The notes under the pieces are model-generated. The model saw only the letters and a list, made by a program, of their open reading frames with translations, searched no databases and was not told the origin of the DNA. 64,000 nucleotides of DNA from Erysipelotrichaceae bacterium (GTDB lineage Bacteria > Bacillota_I > Bacilli_A > Erysipelotrichales > Erysipelotrichaceae). The translations under genes and the position numbers were made by a program. The stretch is from contig JAAYSZ010000029.1 of the NCBI GenBank assembly GCA_012523895.1, positions 1-64,000 on the forward strand, read 5' to 3'. The first letter of the stretch is position 1. The number at the start of each line of letters is the position of its first letter. Below are positions 56,887-64,000 of the stretch, piece by piece.

Positions 56887-57372
56887 CTATGTGATGTAGG
56901 CTCTGGTGCAGGGTTTCCTAGCATACCTATGAAGATTGTAGATCCTAGTTTAGAAGTGGTTATATTAGAACCTATAAATAAGAGATGTGTATTCTTAAAT
57001 GAAGTTATTTCCCAACTAAATTTAGATAATATTACTGTTTATAACGTTAGAAGCGAAGACTTTGTAAAAGAAAACAGGGAAATATTTGATATAGTTATAG
57101 CTAGAGCTGTCGCAAATCTATCTATACTTGCTGAATTATGTATACCTTTAGTAAAGATGGATTCATATTTTATTGCGATGAAAGGTGAAAAAGGTATTCA
57201 AGAATCTGTTGATGCAACTAATGCTACAAATATATTAGGTTGTAAATTAATAAAAGCTAATGAATTTATGTTAAATGAATTTAAAAGAGTTAATTTAGTT
57301 TATAAAAAAATTAAGAAAACACCTTTAAAATATCCAAGGAATTATTCTAGAATAAAAAAACAACCATTATAA
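56677..57372 (+). CDS. rsmG: 16S rRNA (guanine-527-N7)-methyltransferase
   Basis: SAM-dependent methyltransferase of 231 aa. It has the RsmG opening LNENQLKQFDKYANLLIEWNKKINLTAI and the SAM motif CDVGSGAGFPSIPMKI. RAVANLSILAELC and a basic C-terminus follow. The ATG at 56677 is taken, with AGAGG 8 nt upstream; a TTG one codon earlier is the alternative. It heads rsmG-noc-parA-parB, the Bacillus order, but far to the right of dnaA. Confidence 0.95.
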   Translation: MDLIDLKEKCVEKGFELNENQLKQFDKYANLLIEWNKKINLTAITEYNEIVEKHFFDSVIPLLDEKLCGKLCDVGSGAGFPSIPMKIVDPSLEVVILEPINKRCVFLNEVISQLNLDNITVYNVRSEDFVKENREIFDIVIARAVANLSILAELCIPLVKMDSYFIAMKGEKGIQESVDATNATNILGCKLIKANEFMLNEFKRVNLVYKKIKKTPLKYPRNYSRIKKQPL

Positions 57373-57382
57373 GAGGGTTAAT

Positions 57383-58120
57383 ATGAAAAGATATGTACTA
57401 ACAAGTAAAATAAAATCTAATCCTTATCAACCAGTAATTAATTATAGTTTAGAAAATTTAGAAAAAGCTAAAGAATTAGTAAATAATAAAGATTATTCAC
57501 TTATTTTAAAAAAGGTTGATGATGATTATTTTATAGTGGTTGGAGAAGATATATTTCAAGCAAGTGAAAATATGGGAGTTTTAGAGCTTGAAGCAATAGT
57601 ATTAGAAAAAGTTGATGTAGATATTATGGAATATATTAATGTAAAAAAATTATCTTCTATTGAAGAAGCGATTTTATATATTAATATAATGAATGATACA
57701 AAACTTACTCAAGTACAACTTGCAAAAAAAATAAATAAGACACAATCAACAATAGCTAATAAAATAAGGTTATTAAATTTACAACAAGAAGTTCAAGATG
57801 GACTTATAGCTAATAAAATAAGTGAAAGACATGGAAGAAGTTTGTTAGTTTTAGAAGGAGACCAACAGCTTCAAGCTTATAAATATATTTTAAGACACAA
57901 GTTAAATGTTAGAGAAAGTGAAAAGTATATTTATGATTTAGCAAACAAAAAAAGACAAGCAAAAAAATATCTTACAAAAGGATTTACTAGAAATGTTCAA
58001 ATTGCAGTTAATAGTATTAATCAATGTTTAGATATGATAAAACAATTAGGAATTGAAGTAAGTAATACTTATGATGATAGTGATGAAGAAGTGACAATTA
58101 CAATCACTTTACCAAAGTAA
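57383..58120 (+). CDS. noc: Noc-like ParB paralogue with degenerate CTP-binding motifs
   Basis: The 245-aa protein matches nucleoid-occlusion protein Noc in position and in its C-terminal two thirds. The helix-turn-helix is LTQVQLAKKINKTQSTIANKIRLL, followed by ISERHGRSLL and the dimerisation end FTRNVQIAVNSINQCLDMIKQ. The N-terminal ParB fold is recognisable (IKSNPYQP), but the CTP-binding GERR motif reads GEDI (54-57) and the ENxxR motif reads EYINV (83-87). It also lacks the amphipathic N-terminal helix that puts Bacillus Noc on the membrane. It probably binds a specific DNA site but may not clamp or spread with CTP. Confidence 0.85.
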   Translation: MKRYVLTSKIKSNPYQPVINYSLENLEKAKELVNNKDYSLILKKVDDDYFIVVGEDIFQASENMGVLELEAIVLEKVDVDIMEYINVKKLSSIEEAILYINIMNDTKLTQVQLAKKINKTQSTIANKIRLLNLQQEVQDGLIANKISERHGRSLLVLEGDQQLQAYKYILRHKLNVRESEKYIYDLANKKRQAKKYLTKGFTRNVQIAVNSINQCLDMIKQLGIEVSNTYDDSDEEVTITITLPK

Positions 58121-58132
58121 AAGAGGAATAAT

Positions 58133-58912
58133 ATGGGAAAAATAATCGCAGTAGCAAATCAAAAAGGTGGAGTTGGAAAAACAACAACTAGTATAAATTT
58201 ATCGGCAGGTCTTGCATATTTTGGCAAGAAGGTTTTATTAGTGGATTTTGATCCTCAGGGAAATTCCACACAGGGTATTGGAGCTAATAAGGTTGGTTTT
58301 AATAAAACTATTTATGATGTACTAATGGAAAATACTCCAATAAAAGATGCAAAAGTCACATTGAAAATGCCTCCTTTAGATGTATTACCCGCAAATATTA
58401 GCCTTGCAGGAGCTGATGTGACAATGTCTGAATATAAGGTAGGAAGAGAAGCCTTACTTAGAGATAAACTTTCACCAATTAAACATGAATATGATTTTAT
58501 TATCATTGATTGTCCACCATCTTTAGGTTTATTAAACACTAATGCTTTAACTGCAGCTGATAGTGTAATAATTCCTGTTCAATGTGAGTATTTTGCATTA
58601 GAGGGATTAACTCAGTTATTAAGCACTATTAGAATAGTTCAAAGAATGTTTAATAAGTCTTTAATTATTGAAGGAATATTACTTACTATGTTTGATGCTA
58701 GAACTAAATTGTCAGTTGAGGTTCAACAAGAAGTTAGAAAGTATTTTAGAGAAAGAGTATATAAAAGCTATATACCTAGAAATGTAAAACTTTCTGAAGC
58801 TCCTGGTAATGAACAATCAATTTTTGAATATGATACTAGAAGTGAAGGCGCAAAAGCATATGCATCTTTAGTTAAAGAAGTTATGACTCAAAATGCAAAG
58901 GAGTTTAGATAA
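58133..58912 (+). CDS. parA: Chromosome-partitioning ATPase ParA/Soj
   Basis: Deviant Walker ATPase of 259 aa: KGGVGKTTTSINL (deviant lysine at 11) near the start, VLLVDFDPQGNSTQG, and FIIIDCPPSLGLL. Binds DNA non-specifically as an ATP dimer and is stimulated by ParB to position origins and affect DnaA. AGAGG lies upstream. It overlaps parB by one base (TAATG). Confidence 0.96.
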   Translation: MGKIIAVANQKGGVGKTTTSINLSAGLAYFGKKVLLVDFDPQGNSTQGIGANKVGFNKTIYDVLMENTPIKDAKVTLKMPPLDVLPANISLAGADVTMSEYKVGREALLRDKLSPIKHEYDFIIIDCPPSLGLLNTNALTAADSVIIPVQCEYFALEGLTQLLSTIRIVQRMFNKSLIIEGILLTMFDARTKLSVEVQQEVRKYFRERVYKSYIPRNVKLSEAPGNEQSIFEYDTRSEGAKAYASLVKEVMTQNAKEFR

Positions 58913-59787
58913 TGGGTAAAAAAGATGATAAAAAAAGACTGGGTAGAGGGCTAGAAGCTATTTTTGGGGATGACATCAGCAATTTATTAGAAGAAATTCA
59001 AGAAGGTGGAGATGGAAAAAGACAAATTGAAGTTAACGTTGATGAAATAAGACCAAATCCATTTCAACCTAGAAAAGAATTTGATGAAAAATCTTTGAAA
59101 GAATTAAGCGACTCTATAAAAGAACATGGTATTTTTACTGCATTAATTGTTAGAAAAAGTGTAACAGGTTATGAAATAATCGCAGGAGAGAGAAGATGGA
59201 GAGCCGCAAAAATGGCAAACCTTTCTACTGTTCCTTGTGTAGTATATGAATTTGATGATTCTCAAATGATGGAAATTTCTATTTTAGAAAATATTCAAAG
59301 AGAAGATTTAAATCCAATTGAAGAAGCAAATGCTTATAAAAATTTAATGGATAGATTAGGTTATACTCAAGAAAAACTTGCGAAAAGAGTAGGAAAGACA
59401 AGAGAATATTGTGCAAATATGCTTAGGTTGTTAAATCTTCCAAAGAGTGTACAAGATTTAGTTGTTAATAAGGAATTAACCATGTCTCATGCTAGACCGT
59501 TATTGTCATTAAATAATGATGATATGATTTATGATGTAGCACTTAAAATTATTGATGAAAAAATGTCAGTAAGACAAGTTGAAAAGTTAATGAAAGATTT
59601 AGATCCTAATAAAGCATTAAAGAAGAAAAAAATAAAAGTAATAGATCCTAATTTAAAGTATGTTGAAGATTTATTTAGAGATAAGCTTCAAACAAAAGTT
59701 AGCGTTGATAATAAACAAATCATAATTAAATATAGTGATGTCGATGATTTAAATAGAATATTAGATTTATTAGGAGTTATTGAATAA
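58912..59787 (+). CDS. parB: Chromosome-partitioning protein ParB/Spo0J
   Basis: The 291-aa CTPase clamp loads at parS. All motifs are canonical: RLGRGLEAIFGDD at the N-terminus (ParA-stimulating), IRPNPFQPRKEF, IIAGERRWRAAK (CTP), LENIQREDLNPIEEA, and the DNA-binding YTQEKLAKRVGKTREYCANML. A C-terminal dimer domain is present. Two perfect parS sites lie at 30.98 kb and 32.35 kb. A terminator follows. Confidence 0.96.
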   Translation: MGKKDDKKRLGRGLEAIFGDDISNLLEEIQEGGDGKRQIEVNVDEIRPNPFQPRKEFDEKSLKELSDSIKEHGIFTALIVRKSVTGYEIIAGERRWRAAKMANLSTVPCVVYEFDDSQMMEISILENIQREDLNPIEEANAYKNLMDRLGYTQEKLAKRVGKTREYCANMLRLLNLPKSVQDLVVNKELTMSHARPLLSLNNDDMIYDVALKIIDEKMSVRQVEKLMKDLDPNKALKKKKIKVIDPNLKYVEDLFRDKLQTKVSVDNKQIIIKYSDVDDLNRILDLLGVIE

Positions 59788-59812
59788 AACAAGCCAATAT
59801 GGTTTGTTTTTA
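59786..59812 (+). terminator. Terminator after parB
   Basis: AAACAAGCC / GGTTTGTTT, 9-bp stem with one G-T pair, then T. Confidence 0.7.
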
Positions 59813-59880
59813 CTTTGGATAAATAGCACTTTAATTGTATTTTAGTAACTATTAACCTATTATATTGATGAGGTGATTTT

Positions 59881-61080
59881 ATGGAAATTTTAGAGTTAAA
59901 AAAAGATCTACATTGGTGTGGAGTTCAAGATCCAGAATTAAAAGTTTTTGATGTAATAATGGAAACAAAATATGGGACTTCATATAATTCATACTTTTTA
60001 AAAGGAAGTGAAAAATCTGTATTATTTGAAACAGTTAAAGAACCTTTCTTTGATGAATACATAGAAGCATTAAGTAAGCTTACTGATATAAGTAAAATAG
60101 ATTATTTAATTGTAAGTCATACTGAATTAGACCATGCAGGAAGTATAGAAAAGTTTTTAGATATAAATCCAGATATAGTTATTGTTGCTTCTAATATTGC
60201 GATTAATTTTTTAAAGAATATTGTAGAAAGAGATTTTAAAAGTCAAGCAGTTAAAGATAATGATGAGTTAAGTTTAGGTGATAAAACATTAAGGTTTATT
60301 GTAGCGCCTAACTTACATTGGCCTGATACAATATTTACTTATTGGGTAGAAGAAAAAACATTATTTTCTTGTGATGCTTTTGGTGAACATTATAGTTTTG
60401 ATGGTGTTTTAAAAAGCAAGTTAACTGATCAAGAAGGTTATGAAGATTCATTTAAATATTACTATGATATGATTATGGGTCCTTTTACATTCCCTCATGT
60501 AACTAATGCGATGAAAAAAATTGAAGGATTAGAAATTGATTATATTTGTCCAGGACATGGTCCAGTATTAGATGTTGATGTTGATTATGCATTAGATAAA
60601 TACAAGAAGTGGAGCACACCTGTAGTTAAGGATAAAAAGAAAGTTGTAATTGCATATGTTAGTGCATATGGATATACTAAAACTTTAGCTGAAGAAATAT
60701 ATAAGGGAATCAATTCATTAGGTGAATTAGATGTTGTTATGTATGATGTTGAAAAGACAGATACAGCATTATTAGATAGTGAACTTGCAAGTTCTGATGG
60801 GTTTTTATTAGGAACTCCAACTATTGTAGGTCAACCGCTTAAACCAGTATATGAACTTACATTAAATATGTTTGCGCCAATATATAGAGGTAAATATGCA
60901 AGTGCGTTTGGAAGTTATGGATGGAGTGGAGAAGCGGTACCATACTTACTTGAAAGATTTAAGCAACTTCAACTTAAAACAGTTGATGGTTTAAGAGTAA
61001 AATTTAAACCATTTAAAGAAGATTTAGAAAACGCATATGAATTTGGAATAGAGTTTGGAAAAACTGTTTTAAATAAATAG
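59881..61080 (+). CDS. Flavodiiron protein (A-type flavoprotein, FprA/ROO family)
   Basis: Reduces oxygen to water and/or nitric oxide to N2O, protecting anaerobes. The N-terminal metallo-beta-lactamase domain has the di-iron ligands H80-x-E82-x-D84-H85 ([10 protein letters not shown]), then [14 protein letters not shown] and PGHGP. A C-terminal flavodoxin domain starts near 255 with [17 protein letters not shown]. At 399 aa it has normal two-domain length. AGGTGATTTT precedes the ATG. Its likely electron donor, rubredoxin, is the next gene, 15 nt downstream. Confidence 0.95.
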   Translation: MEILELKKDLHWCGVQDPELKVFDVIMETKYGTSYNSYFLKGSEKSVLFETVKEPFFDEYIEALSKLTDISKIDYLIVSHTELDHAGSIEKFLDINPDIVIVASNIAINFLKNIVERDFKSQAVKDNDELSLGDKTLRFIVAPNLHWPDTIFTYWVEEKTLFSCDAFGEHYSFDGVLKSKLTDQEGYEDSFKYYYDMIMGPFTFPHVTNAMKKIEGLEIDYICPGHGPVLDVDVDYALDKYKKWSTPVVKDKKKVVIAYVSAYGYTKTLAEEIYKGINSLGELDVVMYDVEKTDTALLDSELASSDGFLLGTPTIVGQPLKPVYELTLNMFAPIYRGKYASAFGSYGWSGEAVPYLLERFKQLQLKTVDGLRVKFKPFKEDLENAYEFGIEFGKTVLNK

Positions 61081-61094
61081 AAAGGGAGAAAATT

Positions 61095-61253
61095 ATGGAA
61101 AAATATATATGTCCTTGTGGTTATGTTTATGACCCAGCAATTGGTGATCCAGAAAGTGGAATAGAACCAAATACATCATTTGATGATGTTCCAGAAGATT
61201 GGGTTTGTCCAGTATGTGGAGCGCCAAAAGAAATATTTGAATCAATTGGATAA
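61095..61253 (+). CDS. Rubredoxin
   Basis: The 52-aa electron carrier starts [20 protein letters not shown] and ends [17 protein letters not shown]. It shows the rubredoxin aromatic and Asp-Pro pattern, with [10 protein letters not shown] as the second iron knuckle. The first knuckle is CPCG, one residue shorter than the usual CxxCG; I have seen this form in some anaerobes' rubredoxins. AAAGGGAGAAAATT is upstream of the ATG. Directly after the flavodiiron gene, it surely feeds electrons to it. Confidence 0.93.
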   Translation: MEKYICPCGYVYDPAIGDPESGIEPNTSFDDVPEDWVCPVCGAPKEIFESIG

Positions 61254-61273
61254 AAGCCTGTGAAGGCTTTTTC
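61253..61273 (+). terminator. Terminator after the rubredoxin gene
   Basis: AAAGCCT-GTGA-AGGCTTT stem followed by TTC and T. Confidence 0.75.
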
Positions 61274-61321
61274 TTTTGGTTTTATAAAGATATGATAAAC
61301 TTATAATGAAAGAGGAATTAT

Positions 61322-62647
61322 ATGTTTAGTGAAACAATTGTAGCTGTATCTACACCTATGCAAGAAGGTGCTATATCTATTATTAGGTTAAGTGGACCTG
61401 ATGCTTTTAGTATTGTTAATAAGATATTTAATAAGGATTTAAGTAATAAACCTAGCCACACAATTACATATGGAATGATTGTTGATCAAGATGGTGAAGA
61501 TGTTGATGAAGTATTAGTTAGTATATTTAGAAGCCCTAGAAGCTATACCATGGAAGATGTGATTGAAATAAATTGTCATGGTGGAGTATTTGTGACTAAG
61601 ACAATTCTTGGTTTATGTATTGGTAATGGTGCAAGACTTGCTAGACCTGGTGAATTTACTGAAAGAGCATTTTTAAATGGAAGAATTGATTTAACTCAAG
61701 CTGAAGGTATTAATGATTTAATTACTGCAACAAATAAAACAGACGCAAAAAATGCGATTAATTCAATGAAGGGAAGTGTTACTAGATTAATAACTCCTTT
61801 AATTGATGATTTATTACAAATAATTGCGAATATTGAAGTTAATATAGATTATCCAGAATATGATGATGTAGATATACTTAGTCAAGAAGTTGTTTTACCT
61901 ATGGCAAAATCATGGAGAAAAAGAATTGACGAGATAATTATTAAGGCTCAAAATTCTATGATTGTAAAAGATGGTGTTGATACTGTTATATTAGGTAAAC
62001 CAAATGTAGGAAAAAGTAGTTTGTTAAATGCTTTATTAGAAGAAGATAAGGCTATTGTGACAGATATTGAAGGTACTACTAGAGATCTTGTTGAAGGTAG
62101 AATTAGATTAAGTAATATTACTTTAAATTTAGTTGATACTGCAGGGATAAGAGAAACTAAAGATAAAGTTGAACAAATTGGAATCGCAAAAAGTTTAGAT
62201 GCATTATCCAAAGCGCAATTAGTCATTGTTGTTTTAGATGCATCTACAGATTTAGACAAATCTGATAAGAAATTATTAGAGATTACAAAAGATTATGATA
62301 GGATTATTGTTTATAATAAATCAGATATTAGAAAAACAGACAATTTAAGTATTTCCGCATTAAATAATGATGTTAGTGAATTAATTAAAGTTATTGAAGA
62401 AAAATATGAAAAACAAATTTTAGCTAGTAATGAAAGTACATTAAATAATGAAAGACAAATAGGACTTGCAATTTCCGCAAGAAATTCTATGGATGAAGTT
62501 ATTAATATGCTTGAAGATAATGTTGAACTTGATTTAGTCACAATAGATTTACAAAAATCTTATAATTCTTTAAAAGAGATTATTGGGGAAACATCAAGAG
62601 AAGATTTAATTGATGCATTATTTAGTAAATTTTGTTTAGGTAAATAG
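61322..62647 (+). CDS. mnmE: tRNA modification GTPase MnmE
   Basis: Partner of MnmG in wobble-U34 modification. The 441-aa protein has an N-terminal folate-binding domain (ETIVAVSTPMQEGAISIIRLSG) and a helical domain. The inserted G domain has G1 GKPNVGKSS, G2 GTTRDLVEG, G3 DTAG and G4 NKSD. It ends FSKFCLGK with the functional cysteine. AAAGAGGAATT precedes the ATG; a TATAAT at about 61301 fits its promoter. It heads mnmE-RDD-tatD. Confidence 0.96.
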   Translation: MFSETIVAVSTPMQEGAISIIRLSGPDAFSIVNKIFNKDLSNKPSHTITYGMIVDQDGEDVDEVLVSIFRSPRSYTMEDVIEINCHGGVFVTKTILGLCIGNGARLARPGEFTERAFLNGRIDLTQAEGINDLITATNKTDAKNAINSMKGSVTRLITPLIDDLLQIIANIEVNIDYPEYDDVDILSQEVVLPMAKSWRKRIDEIIIKAQNSMIVKDGVDTVILGKPNVGKSSLLNALLEEDKAIVTDIEGTTRDLVEGRIRLSNITLNLVDTAGIRETKDKVEQIGIAKSLDALSKAQLVIVVLDASTDLDKSDKKLLEITKDYDRIIVYNKSDIRKTDNLSISALNNDVSELIKVIEEKYEKQILASNESTLNNERQIGLAISARNSMDEVINMLEDNVELDLVTIDLQKSYNSLKEIIGETSREDLIDALFSKFCLGK

Positions 62648-62649
62648 AA

Positions 62650-63057
62650 GTGGAAGTATTTTTAAAAAGGCTTTATGCATTAATAATTGACTATGCAATT
62701 GTTTATGTTCCATCCTTTTTACTTGGATGGGTTTTAAAGGACTTTTTAGTTGGTTTTGAAAATAAGTTTTTATTATGGTTAAGAGAATATTTTATTTTTA
62801 TTTTAATATTTATTATTTATACATTTTTTATGGAATATAAATATAGAAATACAATTGGTAAAAATTATTTAAGATTAAAAGTAGTTTATGATAAGAAAAA
62901 TATTTTAAATATATTAATTAGAGCTTTTATTAAAGCAATAAGCATTACTGCTTTTTATGGATCTATTAGTGTACTTTCAGGAATAATTATGATTCTTTTT
63001 AATCCAGAAATGTCAATACATGATTATATTGTAGGGAGTAAGGTATGTATAAAGTAG
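62650..63057 (+). CDS. RDD family membrane protein
   Basis: The 135-aa integral membrane protein has about three to four helices. It shows the RDD pattern: an early Arg (LKRLYALIIDYAIVY with Arg and Asp) and the GKNYLRLKVVY segment. The function of RDD proteins is not well defined; some are ion transporters. A GTG start is used 2 nt after the mnmE stop, so translation is probably coupled. The end overlaps tatD by 13 nt. Confidence 0.8.
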   Translation: MEVFLKRLYALIIDYAIVYVPSFLLGWVLKDFLVGFENKFLLWLREYFIFILIFIIYTFFMEYKYRNTIGKNYLRLKVVYDKKNILNILIRAFIKAISITAFYGSISVLSGIIMILFNPEMSIHDYIVGSKVCIK

Positions 63058-63815
63058 GTTGGTTAGATAGTCATGCACATATATGTGGAAAAGAGTTTAA
63101 AGATGATTTAGATAAAGTAATACAAAATGCAAAAGATAATGGACTTGTAAAAATAATGATTATTTGTAGTGATTTATCTGAAGTTGAAAAAGCATTAGAG
63201 CTTGCGACTAATGATGAAATGTTTGATGTTGCAGTTGGTCTTCATCCTAATGATCAAAAGTTTTTGACTGATAAGGATTGGGATTTGTTTTATGAGTATG
63301 CTCATAATGAAAAAATAATAGCTATTGGTGAAATAGGACTAGATTATCATTGGCATAAAGATAATGTTGAAAAACAAAAAGAGCTTTTTATTAAGCAAAT
63401 AAAACTAGCAAAGAATTTAAACAAACCAATTATTGTTCATTCTAGAGATGCAATGAAAGATACTTATGATATTTTAAAGGAACATAAATGTAAAGGAGTT
63501 ATGCATTGTTATTCTGGCAGTTATGAAATGGCAAAGGAATTTACAAAGCTTGGTTATTATATTTCTTTGGCAGGACCAGTTACATTTAAAAATGCTGCTA
63601 AACCTAAAGAAGTTGCTTTAAAAGTTGATATAAATAAACTATTAATTGAAACAGATTGTCCTTATTTAACACCAGTTCCTTTTAGAGGAAAAAGGAATGA
63701 ACCAATGTATGTAAAACATATTGGAAAATACATTTCTGAACTAAGAAATATTGAAGAAAATGAGTTAAAAGAACACATTTGTGAGAACTATAACATTTTG
63801 TTTAAAAAGTTTTAG
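63045..63815 (+). CDS. tatD: TatD family metal-dependent hydrolase (DNase-like)
   Basis: The 256-aa TIM-barrel hydrolase has metal ligands SHAHICGKEF, GEIGLDYHW, IVHSRDA, MHCYSGSYE and LIETDCPYLTP. Known members have 3'-5' exonuclease/DNase activity. The normal Bacillota order tatD-rnmV-ksgA is kept, with rnmV starting at the window edge. The ATG is preceded by GGAGTAAGGT. Confidence 0.95.
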   Translation: MYKVGWLDSHAHICGKEFKDDLDKVIQNAKDNGLVKIMIICSDLSEVEKALELATNDEMFDVAVGLHPNDQKFLTDKDWDLFYEYAHNEKIIAIGEIGLDYHWHKDNVEKQKELFIKQIKLAKNLNKPIIVHSRDAMKDTYDILKEHKCKGVMHCYSGSYEMAKEFTKLGYYISLAGPVTFKNAAKPKEVALKVDINKLLIETDCPYLTPVPFRGKRNEPMYVKHIGKYISELRNIEENELKEHICENYNILFKKF

Positions 63816-63842
63816 TAAAAGCTTTTAAAATGGCTGTTTTAT

Positions 63843-63851
63843 TGTTATAAT
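63843..63851 (+). promoter_or_regulatory. Extended -10 promoter of the candidate small RNA
   Basis: TGTTATAAT; the expected start near 63858 coincides with the first base of the first hairpin. Confidence 0.55.
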
Positions 63852-63857
63852 TAAGTA

Positions 63858-63947
63858 ACGAACAGTAGTTCGTATAGAGGAACAGAACATTCCCCGTAGG
63901 TGTCCTCTATTAGACGTTGTGCACATTCCCCGTACAACGTCTTTTTT
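63858..63947 (+). ncRNA. Candidate regulatory small RNA with two identical C-rich loops
   Basis: About 90 nt in three hairpins between tatD and rnmV. First: ACGAAC-AGTA-GTTCGT (63858-63873). Second: ATAGAGGA-a-CA pairs with TGTCCTCTAT (63874-63910). Third: GACGTTGTGC pairs with GTACAACGTC (63913-63941, one G-U), followed by six T as terminator. The loops of the second and third both expose ACATTCCCCGTA (63887-63898 and 63923-63934). No open frame fits. The layout recalls LhrC/csRNA-type sRNAs with UCCC loops. Confidence 0.65.
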
Positions 63948-63955
63948 GTTATAAT
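63947..63955 (+). promoter_or_regulatory. Extended -10 promoter of rnmV, leaderless spacing
   Basis: TGTTATAAT ends 6 nt before the rnmV ATG, so transcription should begin at or near the start codon. Confidence 0.45.
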
Positions 63956-63961
63956 TATCTT

Positions 63962-64000
63962 ATGAAAATTAAAGAAGTGATAGTAGTTGAAGGAAAAAAT
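63962..64000 (+). CDS. rnmV: Ribonuclease M5 (partial, N-terminus only)
   Basis: Only 13 codons are visible: MKIKEVIVVEGKN. This is the typical start of the Toprim domain of RNase M5, which matures 5S rRNA. The position after tatD fits tatD-rnmV-ksgA. There is no ribosome binding site before the ATG; a promoter -10 is 6 nt upstream. Confidence 0.75.
   Translation, partial: MKIKEVIVVEGKN

Noticed and set aside
63858..63947. Two similar hairpins as a guanidine-II (mini-ykkC) riboswitch
   Set aside because: That riboswitch has short ACGR loops on GC stems; here the loops are long and C-rich and the last hairpin is a terminator.

Overview
The window is a very AT-rich, gene-dense stretch of a low-GC Gram-positive chromosome around the replication origin. 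TGA serves as a stop (mfd, nanE, yaaA), so this is the standard bacterial code and not the Mycoplasma code. Gene content points to an anaerobic, fermentative Bacillota: glycyl radical enzyme, flavodiiron protein plus rubredoxin, formate-THF ligase, a glycine cleavage system, T-box control, a sortase-type surface protein and a DD-carboxypeptidase. Many genes and spacings resemble Erysipelotrichia or neighbouring Bacilli; that placement is inference.

Layout. 1-8.3 kb (minus strand): partial DUF1576 membrane protein, gpmI, divIC, rqcP, mfd, pth and an unknown membrane-anchored protein. 8.36-11.4 kb (plus): VanY-type carboxypeptidase, then rpmH-rnpA-yidC-jag. 11.4-11.87 kb: oriC with several DnaA boxes. 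11.87-20.3 kb: dnaA, dnaN, yaaA, recF, gyrB, gyrA. 20.4-22.4 kb: an exported flavoprotein reductase with LacI-type operators far upstream. 22.4-28.9 kb: gcvT-gcvH-gcvPA-gcvPB-lplA-lpdA, a self-contained glycine cleavage and lipoylation operon. 29-32.5 kb: HAD phosphatase, orphan lipoprotein, T-box-controlled serS bracketed by two perfect parS sites, and the SRP RNA. 32.5-41.6 kb: tadA-dnaX-ebfC-recR, fhs, an EVE-like protein, mnmG, an unknown protein and a sirtuin. 41.7-47.4 kb: GHL10 lipoprotein, FAD oxidoreductase, DUF6935 protein and a beta-helix surface protein. 47.5-53.4 kb: nanE, an unassigned glycyl radical enzyme with its activase, HAD phosphatase and MFS transporter. 53.5-64 kb: a fused PMT-type glycosyltransferase, rsmG-noc-parA-parB, flavodiiron protein and rubredoxin, mnmE, RDD protein, tatD, a candidate small RNA and the start of rnmV.

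Most interesting points. (1) One perfect parS site forms the hairpin just before the antiterminator of the serS T-box leader, and a second starts at the serS stop codon. (2) The Noc homologue has lost the ParB CTP-binding motifs, while ParB keeps them. (3) A candidate small RNA between tatD and rnmV shows the same C-rich 12-mer in two hairpin loops; this can pair with the start codon, and with a second upstream site, of the surface-protein mRNA. (4) A NanE-linked glycyl radical enzyme with a C-G-E active-site motif has no evident known substrate. (5) Four identical DnaA-box variants cluster at rsmG, about 45 kb from dnaA. All positions come from reading the sequence by eye; no searches or folding programs were run.
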